NCBI RefSeq assembly: GCF_042678185.1
Contig: NZ_JBHUDQ010000001.1
Strand: one strand, 5' to 3'
From: Ramlibacter ginsenosidimutans
Lineage (GTDB): Bacteria > Pseudomonadota > Gammaproteobacteria > Burkholderiales > Burkholderiaceae_C
Length of the DNA stretch: 64,000 bases
Under the pieces are notes generated by a model, which was given only the letters and a program-made list of their open reading frames with translations, made no database searches and was not told the DNA's origin. The translations under genes and the position numbers were made by a program. This document shows positions 55,685 to 64,000 of the stretch, piece after piece (the stretch's first letter is position 1; every line of letters starts with the position of its first letter).

Positions 55685-56812
55685 TCAGCGCCGCGAACGC
55701 AGGAAGCGCTGCAGGGTGCGGGTGCGGAAGCGGACGATGCTGTAGTAGGCGTACAGGTAGGTGAACACGAACAGCAGCAGGAAGCCGATCAGGGCGGCCG
55801 TGCTTTGCCAGAACAGCATGGCGGGCAGCGCGCTGAGCACCACGAAGCCCAGGAGGTACGGCGACGTGCGGTTGTTGCGCATCAGCATGCGGCGCGCCTC
55901 GTTGTCGTGGAACACGTAGCGCACGATGCGCCGGAACACCAGGTGATGCAGGTGCAGGCCGTCGGGCAGGCCCGGCGAGCGGCCCATGTATCGCTTGCGC
56001 CAGATGGAGAACAGCGTCTCCCAGATCGGGTAGGCCAGCAGCAGCACCGGGAACCAGGGCGAGACCTCGGGGTGGCGCTGCGCGAGCTGCACGCAGGTGA
56101 GCGCGATCATCGCGCCCCACAGGTAGGCGCCGCCGTCGCCGGCGAAGATCAGGCCGTAGGGATAGTTCCAGATCAGGAAACCCACCGTGGCGCCGGCGAG
56201 CACGACCACCACACCGGCGAGCTCGCGGTCGCCGACGGCGAGGGCCACGTAGCCGATCGCGAAACAGCAGATCAGGGTGAGTACGCTGGCCAGGCCGTTG
56301 TAGCCGTCGATGATGTTGATGGAGTGCGGCAGGCCTGCCACCGCGAACACCGCCAGCGCGACGCCCACCCAGGGCATGCCTTCCCACAGCCGCTCGACGC
56401 CGGGGATGCCGATGCGCGGGACGGCGATCTCGAAGAAGGCGAATGCCGCCAGCGCAGCGAACAGGGTGCCCAGGAGCCGCCAGCGGGGCTTCATGGCATG
56501 CGTGACGTCCTCCAGCAGACCGGTCACCGTGGCGATGGACGCAACCGCGCCATACGCGATCGCCGAGGACAAGTGCATCGGGATGCTGTTCACCACCCCG
56601 AAGATCGGCTCGGACAAGGCCATCCAGACCCAGCCGCCGATGCAGGCCACCAGCATCGCTGCGCCGCCCAGTCGCGGCACATGGCCGATGTGGAAGCGCT
56701 GCGGCACGTCGGTGAGCTGCCAGTAGCGGCGCGAACTCTCCTGCCCGGCGCGCAGCAGCGCGGCGCAGCCGAGCAAGGACAGCAACCCGCTCAGAATCAC
56801 CAGGATCAGCAT
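55685..56812 (-). CDS. Polyprenyl-phosphate glycosyl-1-phosphate transferase (WecA/MraY family)
   Basis: 375 residues with about eleven membrane helices. Family points: DVPQRFHIGHVPRLGGAAM (the DxPxxRxxHxxxxPRxGG pattern), LEDVTHAMKPRWRL, SINIIDGYNGLASVLTLIC (the NxxDGxxGL motif), IFAGDGGAYLWGAMIAL and the HIP-like DGLHLHHLVFRR loop near residue 290. It attaches a sugar-1-phosphate to undecaprenyl phosphate, starting synthesis of an O-antigen or exopolysaccharide. It is the last gene, on the minus strand, of the polysaccharide cluster. Confidence 0.88.
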   Translation of the reverse strand: MLILVILSGLLSLLGCAALLRAGQESSRRYWQLTDVPQRFHIGHVPRLGGAAMLVACIGGWVWMALSEPIFGVVNSIPMHLSSAIAYGAVASIATVTGLLEDVTHAMKPRWRLLGTLFAALAAFAFFEIAVPRIGIPGVERLWEGMPWVGVALAVFAVAGLPHSINIIDGYNGLASVLTLICCFAIGYVALAVGDRELAGVVVVLAGATVGFLIWNYPYGLIFAGDGGAYLWGAMIALTCVQLAQRHPEVSPWFPVLLLAYPIWETLFSIWRKRYMGRSPGLPDGLHLHHLVFRRIVRYVFHDNEARRMLMRNNRTSPYLLGFVVLSALPAMLFWQSTAALIGFLLLFVFTYLYAYYSIVRFRTRTLQRFLRSRR

Positions 56813-56880
56813 TCAGGCAACCTTTTTATCTCTCCCCGACCGCATTTTCTCATCAGTCGGGCGCGGCCCCGCCGCTCGGG

Positions 56881-57828
56881 TCACATGCGGCCGAGCGCAC
56901 AGGCGAGCCACAGCATCAACTGCTCGGAGGGCTTCTGGCGGAAGGCGCCGCTGCGGCGCAGCCAGGCGAGGCGGGACCAGGGACTGCGTTCCTGGCGAGC
57001 CCGGGCGAACGACTCCAGCACCTGCCGGTTCGCCTGCGTGAACACGGAGGCGCGCTGCGCCAAGGCCGTGACGTTCAAGGCGTTCCACTCACGGTATTCG
57101 CCGCGCAGCATGCGCAGCAGCCGCTCCCAGCGCGCGCGCCAGCCGAGATTGCTGCCGATCACATTCTGCGCGTGCTGCCGGTAGCGCACGAACGGGCGCG
57201 GGTCGTAATGGATGAAACCATCCGCACCGGAGACGAGCTGGTAGGTGAGCCAGTCGTGCGTCACGACTTCCAGGTGCGCGGAGGCGGCGACCAGTTCAGC
57301 CGCGGCGCGGTTCATGACCATCGTGTTGCCGCCCATGATGTTCTGCGTCACCGCGTTGCGGAAGCACGGCGGCCGTACGAACAGTGGCGACAGGCCGCCT
57401 TCGCGGTCGTCGTCGTCGACGGCCAGCGTGCGGCCGCCGTAGAGCGCGGGTCGGCTCGCATCGGCCAGCGGGCCCAGCACCTCGATGGCGGCCGCGAGCT
57501 TGCCCGGCAGCCATACGTCGTCCTGGTCGCAATAGGCGAACCAGCGGGCCTCCGGCGAGCGGTTCACCCCGTCGGCCATCAGCATCAGGAAGCTGCGCGT
57601 GGCGGACCGCCGGGGGGCCGCCTGCACCCAGTGCACCGATCGCACCGCGCCTTGGGGTTGTGCCGAGAGCTCTTGCAGCAAGGCGACCGTGCCGTCGCTG
57701 GAACCGTCGTCCGCGACGTGCACGACCAGCTCGACGCCTTGCTGCTGCTCGAGGCTTTGCCACTGCTTGCGCAGGTAACGCTCGCCGTTGTAGGTGGCGA
57801 GCAGGACGTGGATGGTGGGCAAGGCCAT
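56881..57828 (-). CDS. Family 2 glycosyltransferase A
   Basis: 315 residues from ATG at 57828. GT-A fold: VLLATYNGERYLRKQWQSL, the ADDGSSDGTV nucleotide-sugar segment near residue 40, and CDQDDVWLPGKLAAAI near 100 with the metal-binding D-x-D; C-terminal acceptor part with GGNTMVMNRAAAEL and THDWLTYQLVSG. Typical of rhamnosyl or other O-antigen side-chain transferases. Cytoplasmic, at the membrane. Followed by a 68-base gap to the WecA-like gene. Confidence 0.88.
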   Translation of the reverse strand: MALPTIHVLLATYNGERYLRKQWQSLEQQQGVELVVHVADDGSSDGTVALLQELSAQPQGAVRSVHWVQAAPRRSATRSFLMLMADGVNRSPEARWFAYCDQDDVWLPGKLAAAIEVLGPLADASRPALYGGRTLAVDDDDREGGLSPLFVRPPCFRNAVTQNIMGGNTMVMNRAAAELVAASAHLEVVTHDWLTYQLVSGADGFIHYDPRPFVRYRQHAQNVIGSNLGWRARWERLLRMLRGEYREWNALNVTALAQRASVFTQANRQVLESFARARQERSPWSRLAWLRRSGAFRQKPSEQLMLWLACALGRM

Positions 57829-57832
57829 CGTT

Positions 57833-58852
57833 TCAGGTTGCGATGAGGAGGTCGTGGAGCATGGAGAGGTCACCGCTGGACCACTGGTCGTACCGGCCAG
57901 CACTCCATTCGCGCCGCACCGCGAACAGCCGGCGCAGGAAGGCACGCGGAAGGTTCGCGCGGTGCCGCGCGTGCCGTATGGCGCTATCGATGCAGACCAG
58001 CGCGTCCTGCGGGGCGTCTAGCCTGGCCGCGTGCTCGCGGATTTCCAGCAGGCGCTCGAGCCGCCGCTGCTGGGCGGCCACCTGCGGTTCCGTCACGGCC
58101 CGCAGCACGCTGCGCGCGCGCCAGCCCCAGGTCGGGATCGGGAGACCTACGGTATTCGTCGCATGCAGCCGGTACTCCATCAAGGGCGTGTCCAGCATCC
58201 GCACGCGCGAGGCAAAAGCGCAGGTTAACGCGATCCACTCGTCGTGGATCCAGCGTTCCGAGAACGGCATGGCGAGCGCCAGAGCGTGCACGCTGGAGGC
58301 GCAGGCGGCGCCGGTGACGAGGTTGCGTTTCACGTAGGCGAGGTACGCCTGGCCGGAAGCGACCAGTTCCCGCTCCTTGCTTGTGACCAGCAGCGAAGCA
58401 AAGAGCCGCCGACCAAGGGGCTGACCGTCGCTGTCGATCAGCGTCGCGTCGCTGTGCACGAGGCCGAGCGACGGGTCGGCCTCGAAAGCGTCGACCACAG
58501 TCGCGAGCTTCTCGGGAAACCAGACGTCGTCGTGGTCGCTGAAGAAGACGACGTCGACCTCCCCGAGCAGCAGGCGCGCGGCTTTTTCGAAGTTTCGCAC
58601 TACACCGAGGTTGCCCTCGTTGCGCTGCAGGAGCACGCGGAACGGCGCGCCCACGGCCCATTCCTGCAGAAGCTCCCAGCTGCCGTCGGTGGAGCCGTCG
58701 TCGACGATCGCCATGCACCGCGGGAGCTCGCTCTGCGCGGCGATGCTGTCCAGCTGCGCACGCAGGTAGCGGCCGCCGTTGTAGACGCACATGGCGACAC
58801 CCGCAGCGGGGCGACGGGCGTGCGCAGGCCCCGTGCTAGGAAGCTCGCCCAT
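57833..58852 (-). CDS. Family 2 glycosyltransferase B
   Basis: 339 residues. VAMCVYNGGRYLRAQLDSIAAQSELP, IVDDGSTDGSWELLQEW near residue 50 and FSDHDDVWFPEKLATVVDAFE near 105 are the GT-A donor and metal sites, closely similar in plan to glycosyltransferase A next door (both carry an x-D-x-DDVWxPxKL block), so the two arose by duplication. SERWIHDEWIALTCAFASRVRML is the acceptor part. Its start overlaps the end of the membrane protein upstream. Confidence 0.88.
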   Translation of the reverse strand: MGELPSTGPAHARRPAAGVAMCVYNGGRYLRAQLDSIAAQSELPRCMAIVDDGSTDGSWELLQEWAVGAPFRVLLQRNEGNLGVVRNFEKAARLLLGEVDVVFFSDHDDVWFPEKLATVVDAFEADPSLGLVHSDATLIDSDGQPLGRRLFASLLVTSKERELVASGQAYLAYVKRNLVTGAACASSVHALALAMPFSERWIHDEWIALTCAFASRVRMLDTPLMEYRLHATNTVGLPIPTWGWRARSVLRAVTEPQVAAQQRRLERLLEIREHAARLDAPQDALVCIDSAIRHARHRANLPRAFLRRLFAVRREWSAGRYDQWSSGDLSMLHDLLIAT

Positions 58853-60230
58853 CCGAGCGGGCGGCGAGGAGCGAACTCACCACGAAGACGAGGCAGAGCA
58901 ACGCTCCCCAGATGCTCCAGAAGTTATACCGCACGTCCGCTGCGGGGGAGATGAAGAACATGGGCGCCAGATAGAGCAACCCGCTGCCAAGGGCAGCCAC
59001 CGCTTCGCCGGCAAAACGGCGATTGCGCTTTGGGAGGAAGACCACCAACGACAAGAGCCCCGCGACGTAGTAGACCCACGCACGTTCCAGGATGCTGTAG
59101 CGCGCCTTCCAGACATATCCCACCGCGACCGGCGTCAGCGCATTGGGTGTGTGGGAGATGCCGAGCTTGTTCTCGTCGACGGAGGGATGGGTCACGTAGA
59201 ACGGCTCGTGCCGGTGCAGACCGATGTACTCGCGGAACACCGCGGCGCGATGTCGCAGGTAGTCGCCGGGATGCTGCCTGATCGCCGCAACCCAGTAGCG
59301 AGCGATCTCGCCGGGCTCCTGCACCGCCACCCTGTGCTCGACATCGTTGGCCGCCGTGATGTTCACGTGCCGCGGATCGTAGATCTTGCGCAGGTAGGCG
59401 ACGTCCACCATCCCCCCGTCGCGTGCCGGCGTCACGGACTCGCCGGAAAAGCGCGAAATGCCGATCAGGTCGTAGCGCATGATTCCGTCCATGTTTGTGT
59501 TGCGCTCCAGGCGCTCCATGGAGGGAAAGCGAAAGCTGTTCACCACCAACACCAAGACGAACAGTACGAGCACGAGGCCGGTGCCACCGAGCGCCGCACG
59601 CACGATTTCGCGTCGTCCGCTACGGGCACGTGCCACCCACACCGCGTAGATGAGCAGAGGCAGTGCTCCGCTGGCTGCGTTGAAGCGGTAAGCCATCCCG
59701 CAGAACAGCAGGAGGACACCGAAGGCGATCCAAATTTTCCCGGGCAGCGCGCGCAAGCGTGCGTGGACCAGGGCCGCGAAGCCGGCCGCGTAGAAAGCGG
59801 CCATCGCGACGTCTTTCCAGACCACCAGCATCGTGCCAGTGAGGGGCGGCAATGCCGCCACGGCAATCACGGTCACCACCTGCGCAATCGGGTTCCAGCG
59901 CAGGGAGTGGAGTATCCACACCAACGACCCGAGGAGCAGCGCGTTCTGGAACAACTGCATGAGGCTCGGTCCTGGCCATATCCAGTCCAGGACCCGCCAC
60001 ACGTAGCTGCCGAACGGGGGGTACTGCGACCCTTCGACGTGGGAGCGGGCCTGCCGCAAGGCTTCGAGGGAGTCATAGGACATGAATCCCGGATACGACG
60101 CTACGGTGAAGAACACCGTCACAAGGAGCACCGCCATAACGCCCGCCGCGGGGAACGCGAAGTCGGAGCGCTTGTTCTCGCGTGCCGGTGCGTCCTGCAG
60201 GGGGCCGCCTCGCGCGAAGTCCGGCGCCAT
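58836..60230 (-). CDS. Multi-spanning membrane protein of the polysaccharide cluster (GT-C-like)
   Basis: 464 residues from ATG at 60230 (a GTG one codon earlier is also possible). About ten membrane helices with a large loop in the middle (about 225-345: SFRFPSMERLERNTNMDGIMRY, ARYWVAAIRQHPGDYLRHRAAVFREYIGLH). The first loop holds FMSYDSLEALRQARSHVEGSQYPP, a D-E region like the catalytic loop of GT-C glycosyltransferases. It resembles uncharacterised polysaccharide-associated membrane proteins (DUF6020-like); transfer of sugars from lipid carriers is inferred, not shown. Confidence 0.75.
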   Translation of the reverse strand: MAPDFARGGPLQDAPARENKRSDFAFPAAGVMAVLLVTVFFTVASYPGFMSYDSLEALRQARSHVEGSQYPPFGSYVWRVLDWIWPGPSLMQLFQNALLLGSLVWILHSLRWNPIAQVVTVIAVAALPPLTGTMLVVWKDVAMAAFYAAGFAALVHARLRALPGKIWIAFGVLLLFCGMAYRFNAASGALPLLIYAVWVARARSGRREIVRAALGGTGLVLVLFVLVLVVNSFRFPSMERLERNTNMDGIMRYDLIGISRFSGESVTPARDGGMVDVAYLRKIYDPRHVNITAANDVEHRVAVQEPGEIARYWVAAIRQHPGDYLRHRAAVFREYIGLHRHEPFYVTHPSVDENKLGISHTPNALTPVAVGYVWKARYSILERAWVYYVAGLLSLVVFLPKRNRRFAGEAVAALGSGLLYLAPMFFISPAADVRYNFWSIWGALLCLVFVVSSLLAARSDGRAS

Positions 60231-61459
60231 CACATCAGCCTCCGCAGCACGCCCTTGATCCCTTCCTGCTTCCAGACGCGGTGCGCGCGCACGAGCAGCG
60301 GGCTGGGATGGGCGACGGGCGCGCCAGCAGAGCGAATCGACTCGCCGGGCGGTACCGGCGACAACCCGGGCGATAGGTGCACCGTCAGTCGCTCCAGCGC
60401 TGCCTTCGGATCTGCGGAGTCGACGCCGGGATACTCAAGCTGGCCCTGCTGTTGCCACCACTGCGCATAACCGTCGGCGCGGAAGGGATCGGGAAAGGCT
60501 GCCTGCAGGTCCGGCCGGTCGCGATAGGCGATCCGCTGTGCGGGCGTAATCGGGGTGCCGTCGGAAAAGGTGCCATAGGCCCACTGCACCTTCGCGAGCG
60601 GATCCTGCGCGAGGCGGGAAGTCGTGTCCAGGTACCACTGCACCAGCTCGGCGACGGTAGTATTCCCGTCGGCGTGCTTGTCGGCCATGGCCTTGTGCGC
60701 GCCGCTATCGAAGCCGGTGAAATGATAGAAACCCAACGGCTCGCCGTTCACGCGGATGCCGTCGCGCATCGTGCCCTCCAGCTTGCGGCGGCGGATGTTC
60801 CAGGTCGCGACGTTTAGCCGCGGTGTCCGGAGGATGCCCGTCGTGGAGAAGAAGGCGGGCACGAGGTCGATCCAGCGCTGGTCCGTAAACAGGCCGTTCT
60901 TGATGTCGTCGCGGCAGAAGCGGTAGATGCGCTCGCCCCACCAGTGCGCGAACTCGCGGCCCTGTTCGTCCGCCTTCACGCCCACGAAGCCGAGGTTGTA
61001 CACGCCGTGCTTGAGGCAGCTGATTTCGTTGTCCATCACGGCATCGAGGGTCTGCTCCGGCATCGTGAGGTGCGGCGTGAGCACGACACTGTGGGCGTCG
61101 AGGGCGGCCAGGACGTCGTCGAGGCGAGAGAAGGCCACCGTGTCAGGGTCCATGTACAGGACCTTCTCGCAGTCGTCGCGTTCGAGGAGCTTGGCCAGCA
61201 TGAACGGCTTGATGGCGGTGGCGAGCTCCACGATACGGTGGCAGAAGATCCACCGCGTGGTGTTGGGAATGCCCAGGTCCTCGACGGCGGTGACGTGGTC
61301 GAACGGCTCCCGGGACAGGTCGTTGCCCGGATGCAAGCGATCCGCTAGCGCCAAGTGCAGCACCAACTCGGGGTGGTGGCGGCGCAGCGATTCGAACAGC
61401 AGCCGCACCTTGGGGATGTAGTTGAACGCCGCGCTGGTGAAGACGTGGACTTTTTTCAT
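60230..61459 (-). CDS. Glycosyltransferase, GT8-like (DxD type)
   Basis: 409 residues. Begins VHVFTSAAFNYIPKVRLLFESLRRHHP, contains KPFMLAKLLERDDCEKVLYMDPDTVAFSRLDDVLAAL near residue 90-118 with the metal-binding D-P-D, and HGVYNLGFVGVKADEQGREFAHWWGERIYRFC; GFYHFTGFDSG marks the end of the catalytic part. This is a retaining GT-A enzyme of the type that adds hexoses to LPS or surface glycans. The N-terminal 300 residues are catalytic; the tail after 330 is variable. TGATG joins it to the next gene. Confidence 0.82.
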   Translation of the reverse strand: MKKVHVFTSAAFNYIPKVRLLFESLRRHHPELVLHLALADRLHPGNDLSREPFDHVTAVEDLGIPNTTRWIFCHRIVELATAIKPFMLAKLLERDDCEKVLYMDPDTVAFSRLDDVLAALDAHSVVLTPHLTMPEQTLDAVMDNEISCLKHGVYNLGFVGVKADEQGREFAHWWGERIYRFCRDDIKNGLFTDQRWIDLVPAFFSTTGILRTPRLNVATWNIRRRKLEGTMRDGIRVNGEPLGFYHFTGFDSGAHKAMADKHADGNTTVAELVQWYLDTTSRLAQDPLAKVQWAYGTFSDGTPITPAQRIAYRDRPDLQAAFPDPFRADGYAQWWQQQGQLEYPGVDSADPKAALERLTVHLSPGLSPVPPGESIRSAGAPVAHPSPLLVRAHRVWKQEGIKGVLRRLM

Positions 61460-63036
61460 GCGAGCTCTGCGTGCTGGTCAGCGATGTCTTGGTGGAACCG
61501 GAGCAGCCGGTCGAGGAGGTCCGCGGCCGTGCCGCGGGGCAAGACTCGTCCGAAGCAATAGGTGCCCACGCGGTCCGCAGGCGCGCCGAAGTCGAAGCAT
61601 GCCAACGGCACGCCCAACATGATCAGCTCCTGTGTGACGTAGGAGAAGGTTTCCGGGCAGATGGACGGCAGCAGGAACACGTTCGCGCCGGACCCCGAAA
61701 TCAGCCGGGGCAGGTCGTCGCGGGAGAACGGGCCCGTGCTGCGCACCACCGAGGCGTCGCAGCGCGCATAGACCGAGCCGATCACCGTGATCTTGACGGG
61801 CAGGCTGCGCCGCACGATCTCTTCCGCCAACTCCTTCAGCACGCCCGCCCCCTTGTGCCATCCGATCGCCCCGACCACGCCGATGTGCAGCGGCGCGGAA
61901 AGGTCGACCACCGGTAGTGCATCGAAGCCTTCCACCGCGTGCGGGTGCACGCGAATGCGCCCGGGCACCAGCGCGGGATATGCGCGGCGCAGTAGTGACT
62001 CGGATGATGCTGAGAAGCAGGTGATCGTGTCGGCCGCGGCGAGGGCGCGGCCCCAGGCCTCCCGCCATACCGGCATGGACGCCGGCGGAAAGAGGCGCGC
62101 GAACTCGTTGTCATTGCGCGGCAGGCATCGCGTGCATTCCACGAGGTCCGGCACGCCGCAGAAGCGGCCCGCGTCGTTCAGCAGGAACTGTGAAGGGCAT
62201 ACCGCCAGGTAGTCGTGGATCACCACGTGCAAGGTCGTCCCCGGTTGAGCCCGGAAGGCCAGCAGCCAATCGGGCACACACTCTGGACGAGGGAAGGACA
62301 CGGCGTCGTTGTAGAGGACCTCGTCGACAATGCCCGAGCCAGCCAGAGCGTCGGCGGGCGGGGTGATGAAGTGGAAAATCCGCGCCACCCCGTGGGCGCT
62401 GCGCAGTTCCAGGGTGTAGCGCAGTGACGCAATCTCGAAGGAAAGCACCAGGACCAGCGGCCGGTCGCGCAGGTGCTGCGAGATCCACCCCGCGCTGTAG
62501 CCGCTCGCACCACCACCCATGGAGTGATCAAAAACGAGCGGACAGCTCTCGGAACCGCGCGCATGCAGCGCGGCTCGGAGTTCGGCCATCCAGACTTCGG
62601 GAGTCGCGCCACCGTCCGCCTGAGGCTTCGCTCGCCGGTCGCCCCGCACCCACATGCGCGCGCGTCGCGAGAGCCGCCGGAAGAAATCCCCGGCATCCCA
62701 GGCAGCGTCACCGGCCCGGAGGCCGTCGACTGCAAGGGCGCAGGTGAACTCCTCGCCGTTTTCCAGCACACCAACGAGGGCGAGCGCTACCGCCTGGGCG
62801 CCTTCCCACGCCCCGTACACGAGCCAGCCGGAATGGCCCGCGTGAGGCTCGGTCGGGAATGCCTCCGCCACGTCCCGCCTCTCCTTCTGCGCCACGACGG
62901 GCAGCATCACGCTGCGGCGATCGGCCAGCGTGACGCGCAGGCGGAGCTGCGCCACGGCGCAGCGGCCGTCGAAGGCCCAGCCATAGGCGAACACTCGGTT
63001 GTCCCGGACCACACAGGCGTCGAGACTCGTTTTCAT
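61456..63036 (-). CDS. Family 4 glycosyltransferase with N-terminal beta domain
   Basis: 526 residues from ATG at 63036. The first 120 residues (NRVFAYGWAFDGRCAVAQLRLRVTLADRR...) look like a beta-sandwich found in front of some O-antigen transferases. From about 175 a GT-B fold follows: HVVIHDYLAVCPSQFLLND, TCFSASSESLLRRAYP, HIGVVGAIGWHKGAGVLKELAEEI, TVIGSVYARCD and the donor-binding NVFLLPSICPETFSYVTQELIMLGVPLACFDFGAPADRVG with the E-x7-E motif. It would move a nucleotide sugar to the growing glycan. ATGA overlap with both neighbours. Confidence 0.85.
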   Translation of the reverse strand: MKTSLDACVVRDNRVFAYGWAFDGRCAVAQLRLRVTLADRRSVMLPVVAQKERRDVAEAFPTEPHAGHSGWLVYGAWEGAQAVALALVGVLENGEEFTCALAVDGLRAGDAAWDAGDFFRRLSRRARMWVRGDRRAKPQADGGATPEVWMAELRAALHARGSESCPLVFDHSMGGGASGYSAGWISQHLRDRPLVLVLSFEIASLRYTLELRSAHGVARIFHFITPPADALAGSGIVDEVLYNDAVSFPRPECVPDWLLAFRAQPGTTLHVVIHDYLAVCPSQFLLNDAGRFCGVPDLVECTRCLPRNDNEFARLFPPASMPVWREAWGRALAAADTITCFSASSESLLRRAYPALVPGRIRVHPHAVEGFDALPVVDLSAPLHIGVVGAIGWHKGAGVLKELAEEIVRRSLPVKITVIGSVYARCDASVVRSTGPFSRDDLPRLISGSGANVFLLPSICPETFSYVTQELIMLGVPLACFDFGAPADRVGTYCFGRVLPRGTAADLLDRLLRFHQDIADQHAELA

Positions 63037-64000
63037 GGCCGACCTGCGGGAGAGATGCGCCTGCGCAGCCGCCCCAGCCACCAGCGCAAGCTGCTGGAGC
63101 GGTAGCTTTCGGCCGCCAGCGCGCGCTGCTCCTCCTGTTTCAGACGGGCCTCAGTCATGCTCAGGAGAGCCTCCGTGTTGCCAAGTCGCGCCGCAGTCGC
63201 TTGGGCGTGCTCGCTACAGGCCGCGAGCTCGGCGCGCCCTTTGCGGACTTCTTCTTCCATCATGCGCGACAGCGGGCTGGCATAGCGGAGCCCGAGCGTG
63301 CCTGCTGCGGAACTGGCGGCCAGTACCTCGAACGGGTACTGCGCCTTGTGCAGCATCAGGAGCGCCAGCGCATCGATGGATTCGATCGGTGCGAGGCCCT
63401 GCAGCGAACCATGGGCATGCAGCACGGGCAGGCGTTCGCGTGGCACTGCGAGGAGCGCCGCTTCGCCGGCTTCGCCGAACACGTTATGTGCGTTATTGAG
63501 GAAGTTCGCCGGGTTGTACGCCGGCTCCACCGAACCGAGGACGGCGCAGTCCAGGTCCTGGAAGGCACGGAGCACCTGCGCGCCGCCTTCCAGGTCGTTG
63601 CATTCAGCGAAGATCACAGGTCGGTGGCGCGCGAGCGTCTGTCCGGCTCCGGCGATCACGTCCGGCTCCATCCCTTCTGCGTCGATCTTAATCAGGTCCA
63701 ACTGCTCGAAGGCGAAGCTATCCAGCGGCCGGATCGCGACGCGCTCCACTGGCTGCGCCTCTTTGTCTTCGGCCTCGCGCAGCGCCAGTCCGCCGAAGTT
63801 GACGGCGCGCTCGGACGAGATGCTAGCAGCCACGGACGGGATCTCCAGTGTGGCCTCGGAGCGGCCCAAGGCGCAGCCGTGGACGCGCACCTGGCTGAGC
63901 CCGTTGCGATCGACGTTGGACTGCAGCAGTTGACGGATCGCGCTGCGCGGCTCGAAGCTGTGCACCTGCCCTTGCGGGCCCACCATGCGGGCGAAGGCCA
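63033..64000 (-). CDS. FkbM family methyltransferase, 5' end outside window
   Basis: The frame is open from the window edge to 63033. The visible C-terminal 322 residues start inside the SAM-binding fold: VGPQGQVHSFEPRSAIRQLLQSNVDRNGLSQVRVHGCALG, then VERVAIRPLDSFAFEQLDLIKIDAEGMEPDVIAGAGQTLARHRPVIFAECN, the FkbM hallmark with IKIDAEGME. After about 200 residues comes an unrelated helical tail (MMEEEVRKGRAELAACSEHAQATAARLGNTEALLSMTEARLKQEEQRALAAES), likely coiled coil. FkbM enzymes O-methylate sugars or polyketides; here a sugar of the surface glycan. The N-terminal motif I is beyond the window. Confidence 0.85.
   Translation of the reverse strand, partial: AFARMVGPQGQVHSFEPRSAIRQLLQSNVDRNGLSQVRVHGCALGRSEATLEIPSVAASISSERAVNFGGLALREAEDKEAQPVERVAIRPLDSFAFEQLDLIKIDAEGMEPDVIAGAGQTLARHRPVIFAECNDLEGGAQVLRAFQDLDCAVLGSVEPAYNPANFLNNAHNVFGEAGEAALLAVPRERLPVLHAHGSLQGLAPIESIDALALLMLHKAQYPFEVLAASSAAGTLGLRYASPLSRMMEEEVRKGRAELAACSEHAQATAARLGNTEALLSMTEARLKQEEQRALAAESYRSSSLRWWLGRLRRRISPAGRP

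Overview
The window is a high-GC bacterial chromosome segment, read as a betaproteobacterium of the order Burkholderiales and probably Comamonadaceae (Ramlibacter/Variovorax-like). This rests on gene content (atu-like acyl-CoA carboxylase locus, thiolase/FadB'/acyl-CoA dehydrogenase operon, SlmA, caa3-type oxidase, TctD/TctE-like two-component pair), dense overlapping operons and GC-rich dispersed palindromes. No rRNA, tRNA, CRISPR array, transposase, phage gene or integrase was recognised.

Region by region. 1-1467: 5'-end portion of polX (its 3' end runs off the window) and a bacterial CDP-archaeol-synthase-like membrane protein. 1468-5224: an integron gene-cassette array on the minus strand, with no integrase in sight: short, unrelated, promoterless genes (two acetyltransferases, one internally deleted; DUF7661; XRE antitoxin-like; secreted protein; rhodanese; small membrane protein; truncated 2'-5' RNA ligase), separated by seven attC-like imperfect palindromes whose outer ends are GTTRRRY-like. 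5221-8943: small genes, a MarR regulator, a DUF3820 protein, 6-phosphogluconate dehydrogenase, a DJ-1/PfpI protein. 9207-15888: a translationally coupled operon (TetR, SDR, carboxyltransferase, acyl-CoA dehydrogenase, biotin carboxylase/BCCP, thioesterase) resembling acyclic-terpene/leucine (atu/liu) catabolism. 16043-20734: UvrA-like ATPase, DUF2889 protein, MFS transporter. 20880-23590: ECF42-type sigma factor with its two DGPF/YciI partners and a VOC protein, with a candidate ECF42 promoter. 23654-31674: one overlapping operon joining a PQQ alcohol dehydrogenase (with the Asp-x-Asp signature of lanthanide enzymes), its binding-protein partner, a lipoprotein cytochrome c, and a complete cytochrome c oxidase (subunits II, I, III, a small membrane protein and CtaG): apparently a self-contained alcohol-to-oxygen respiratory chain. 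31841-43027: SDR, crotonase, HCCA isomerase, SDR, thioesterase, thiolase, FadB-like, DUF2147, acyl-CoA dehydrogenase and TetR, a fatty-acid/aromatic-acid beta-oxidation set, interrupted by a DUF559 gene bracketed by inverted palindromes. 43263-44267: methyltransferase. 44559-50450: divergent sugar-acid catabolic locus (FAH, two SDRs versus GntR, UxaA-family dehydratase, Ldh-family oxidoreductase), with an array of nine 7-bp repeats directly ahead of gntR. 50485-55633: secreted protein, PdeM, SlmA, two-component system, ArgB. 55685-64000: polysaccharide/O-antigen cluster (WecA-like transferase, four glycosyltransferases, a large membrane protein, FkbM methyltransferase running off the end).

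The main accessory signals are the integrase-less cassette array, the lanthanide-type alcohol dehydrogenase/oxidase operon, the DUF559-palindrome unit and the heptamer repeat array. Start codons were chosen from overlaps (ATGA/GTGA), ribosome sites or, in cassettes, closeness to the attC end. All function statements are by reading the sequence; no database search was run.
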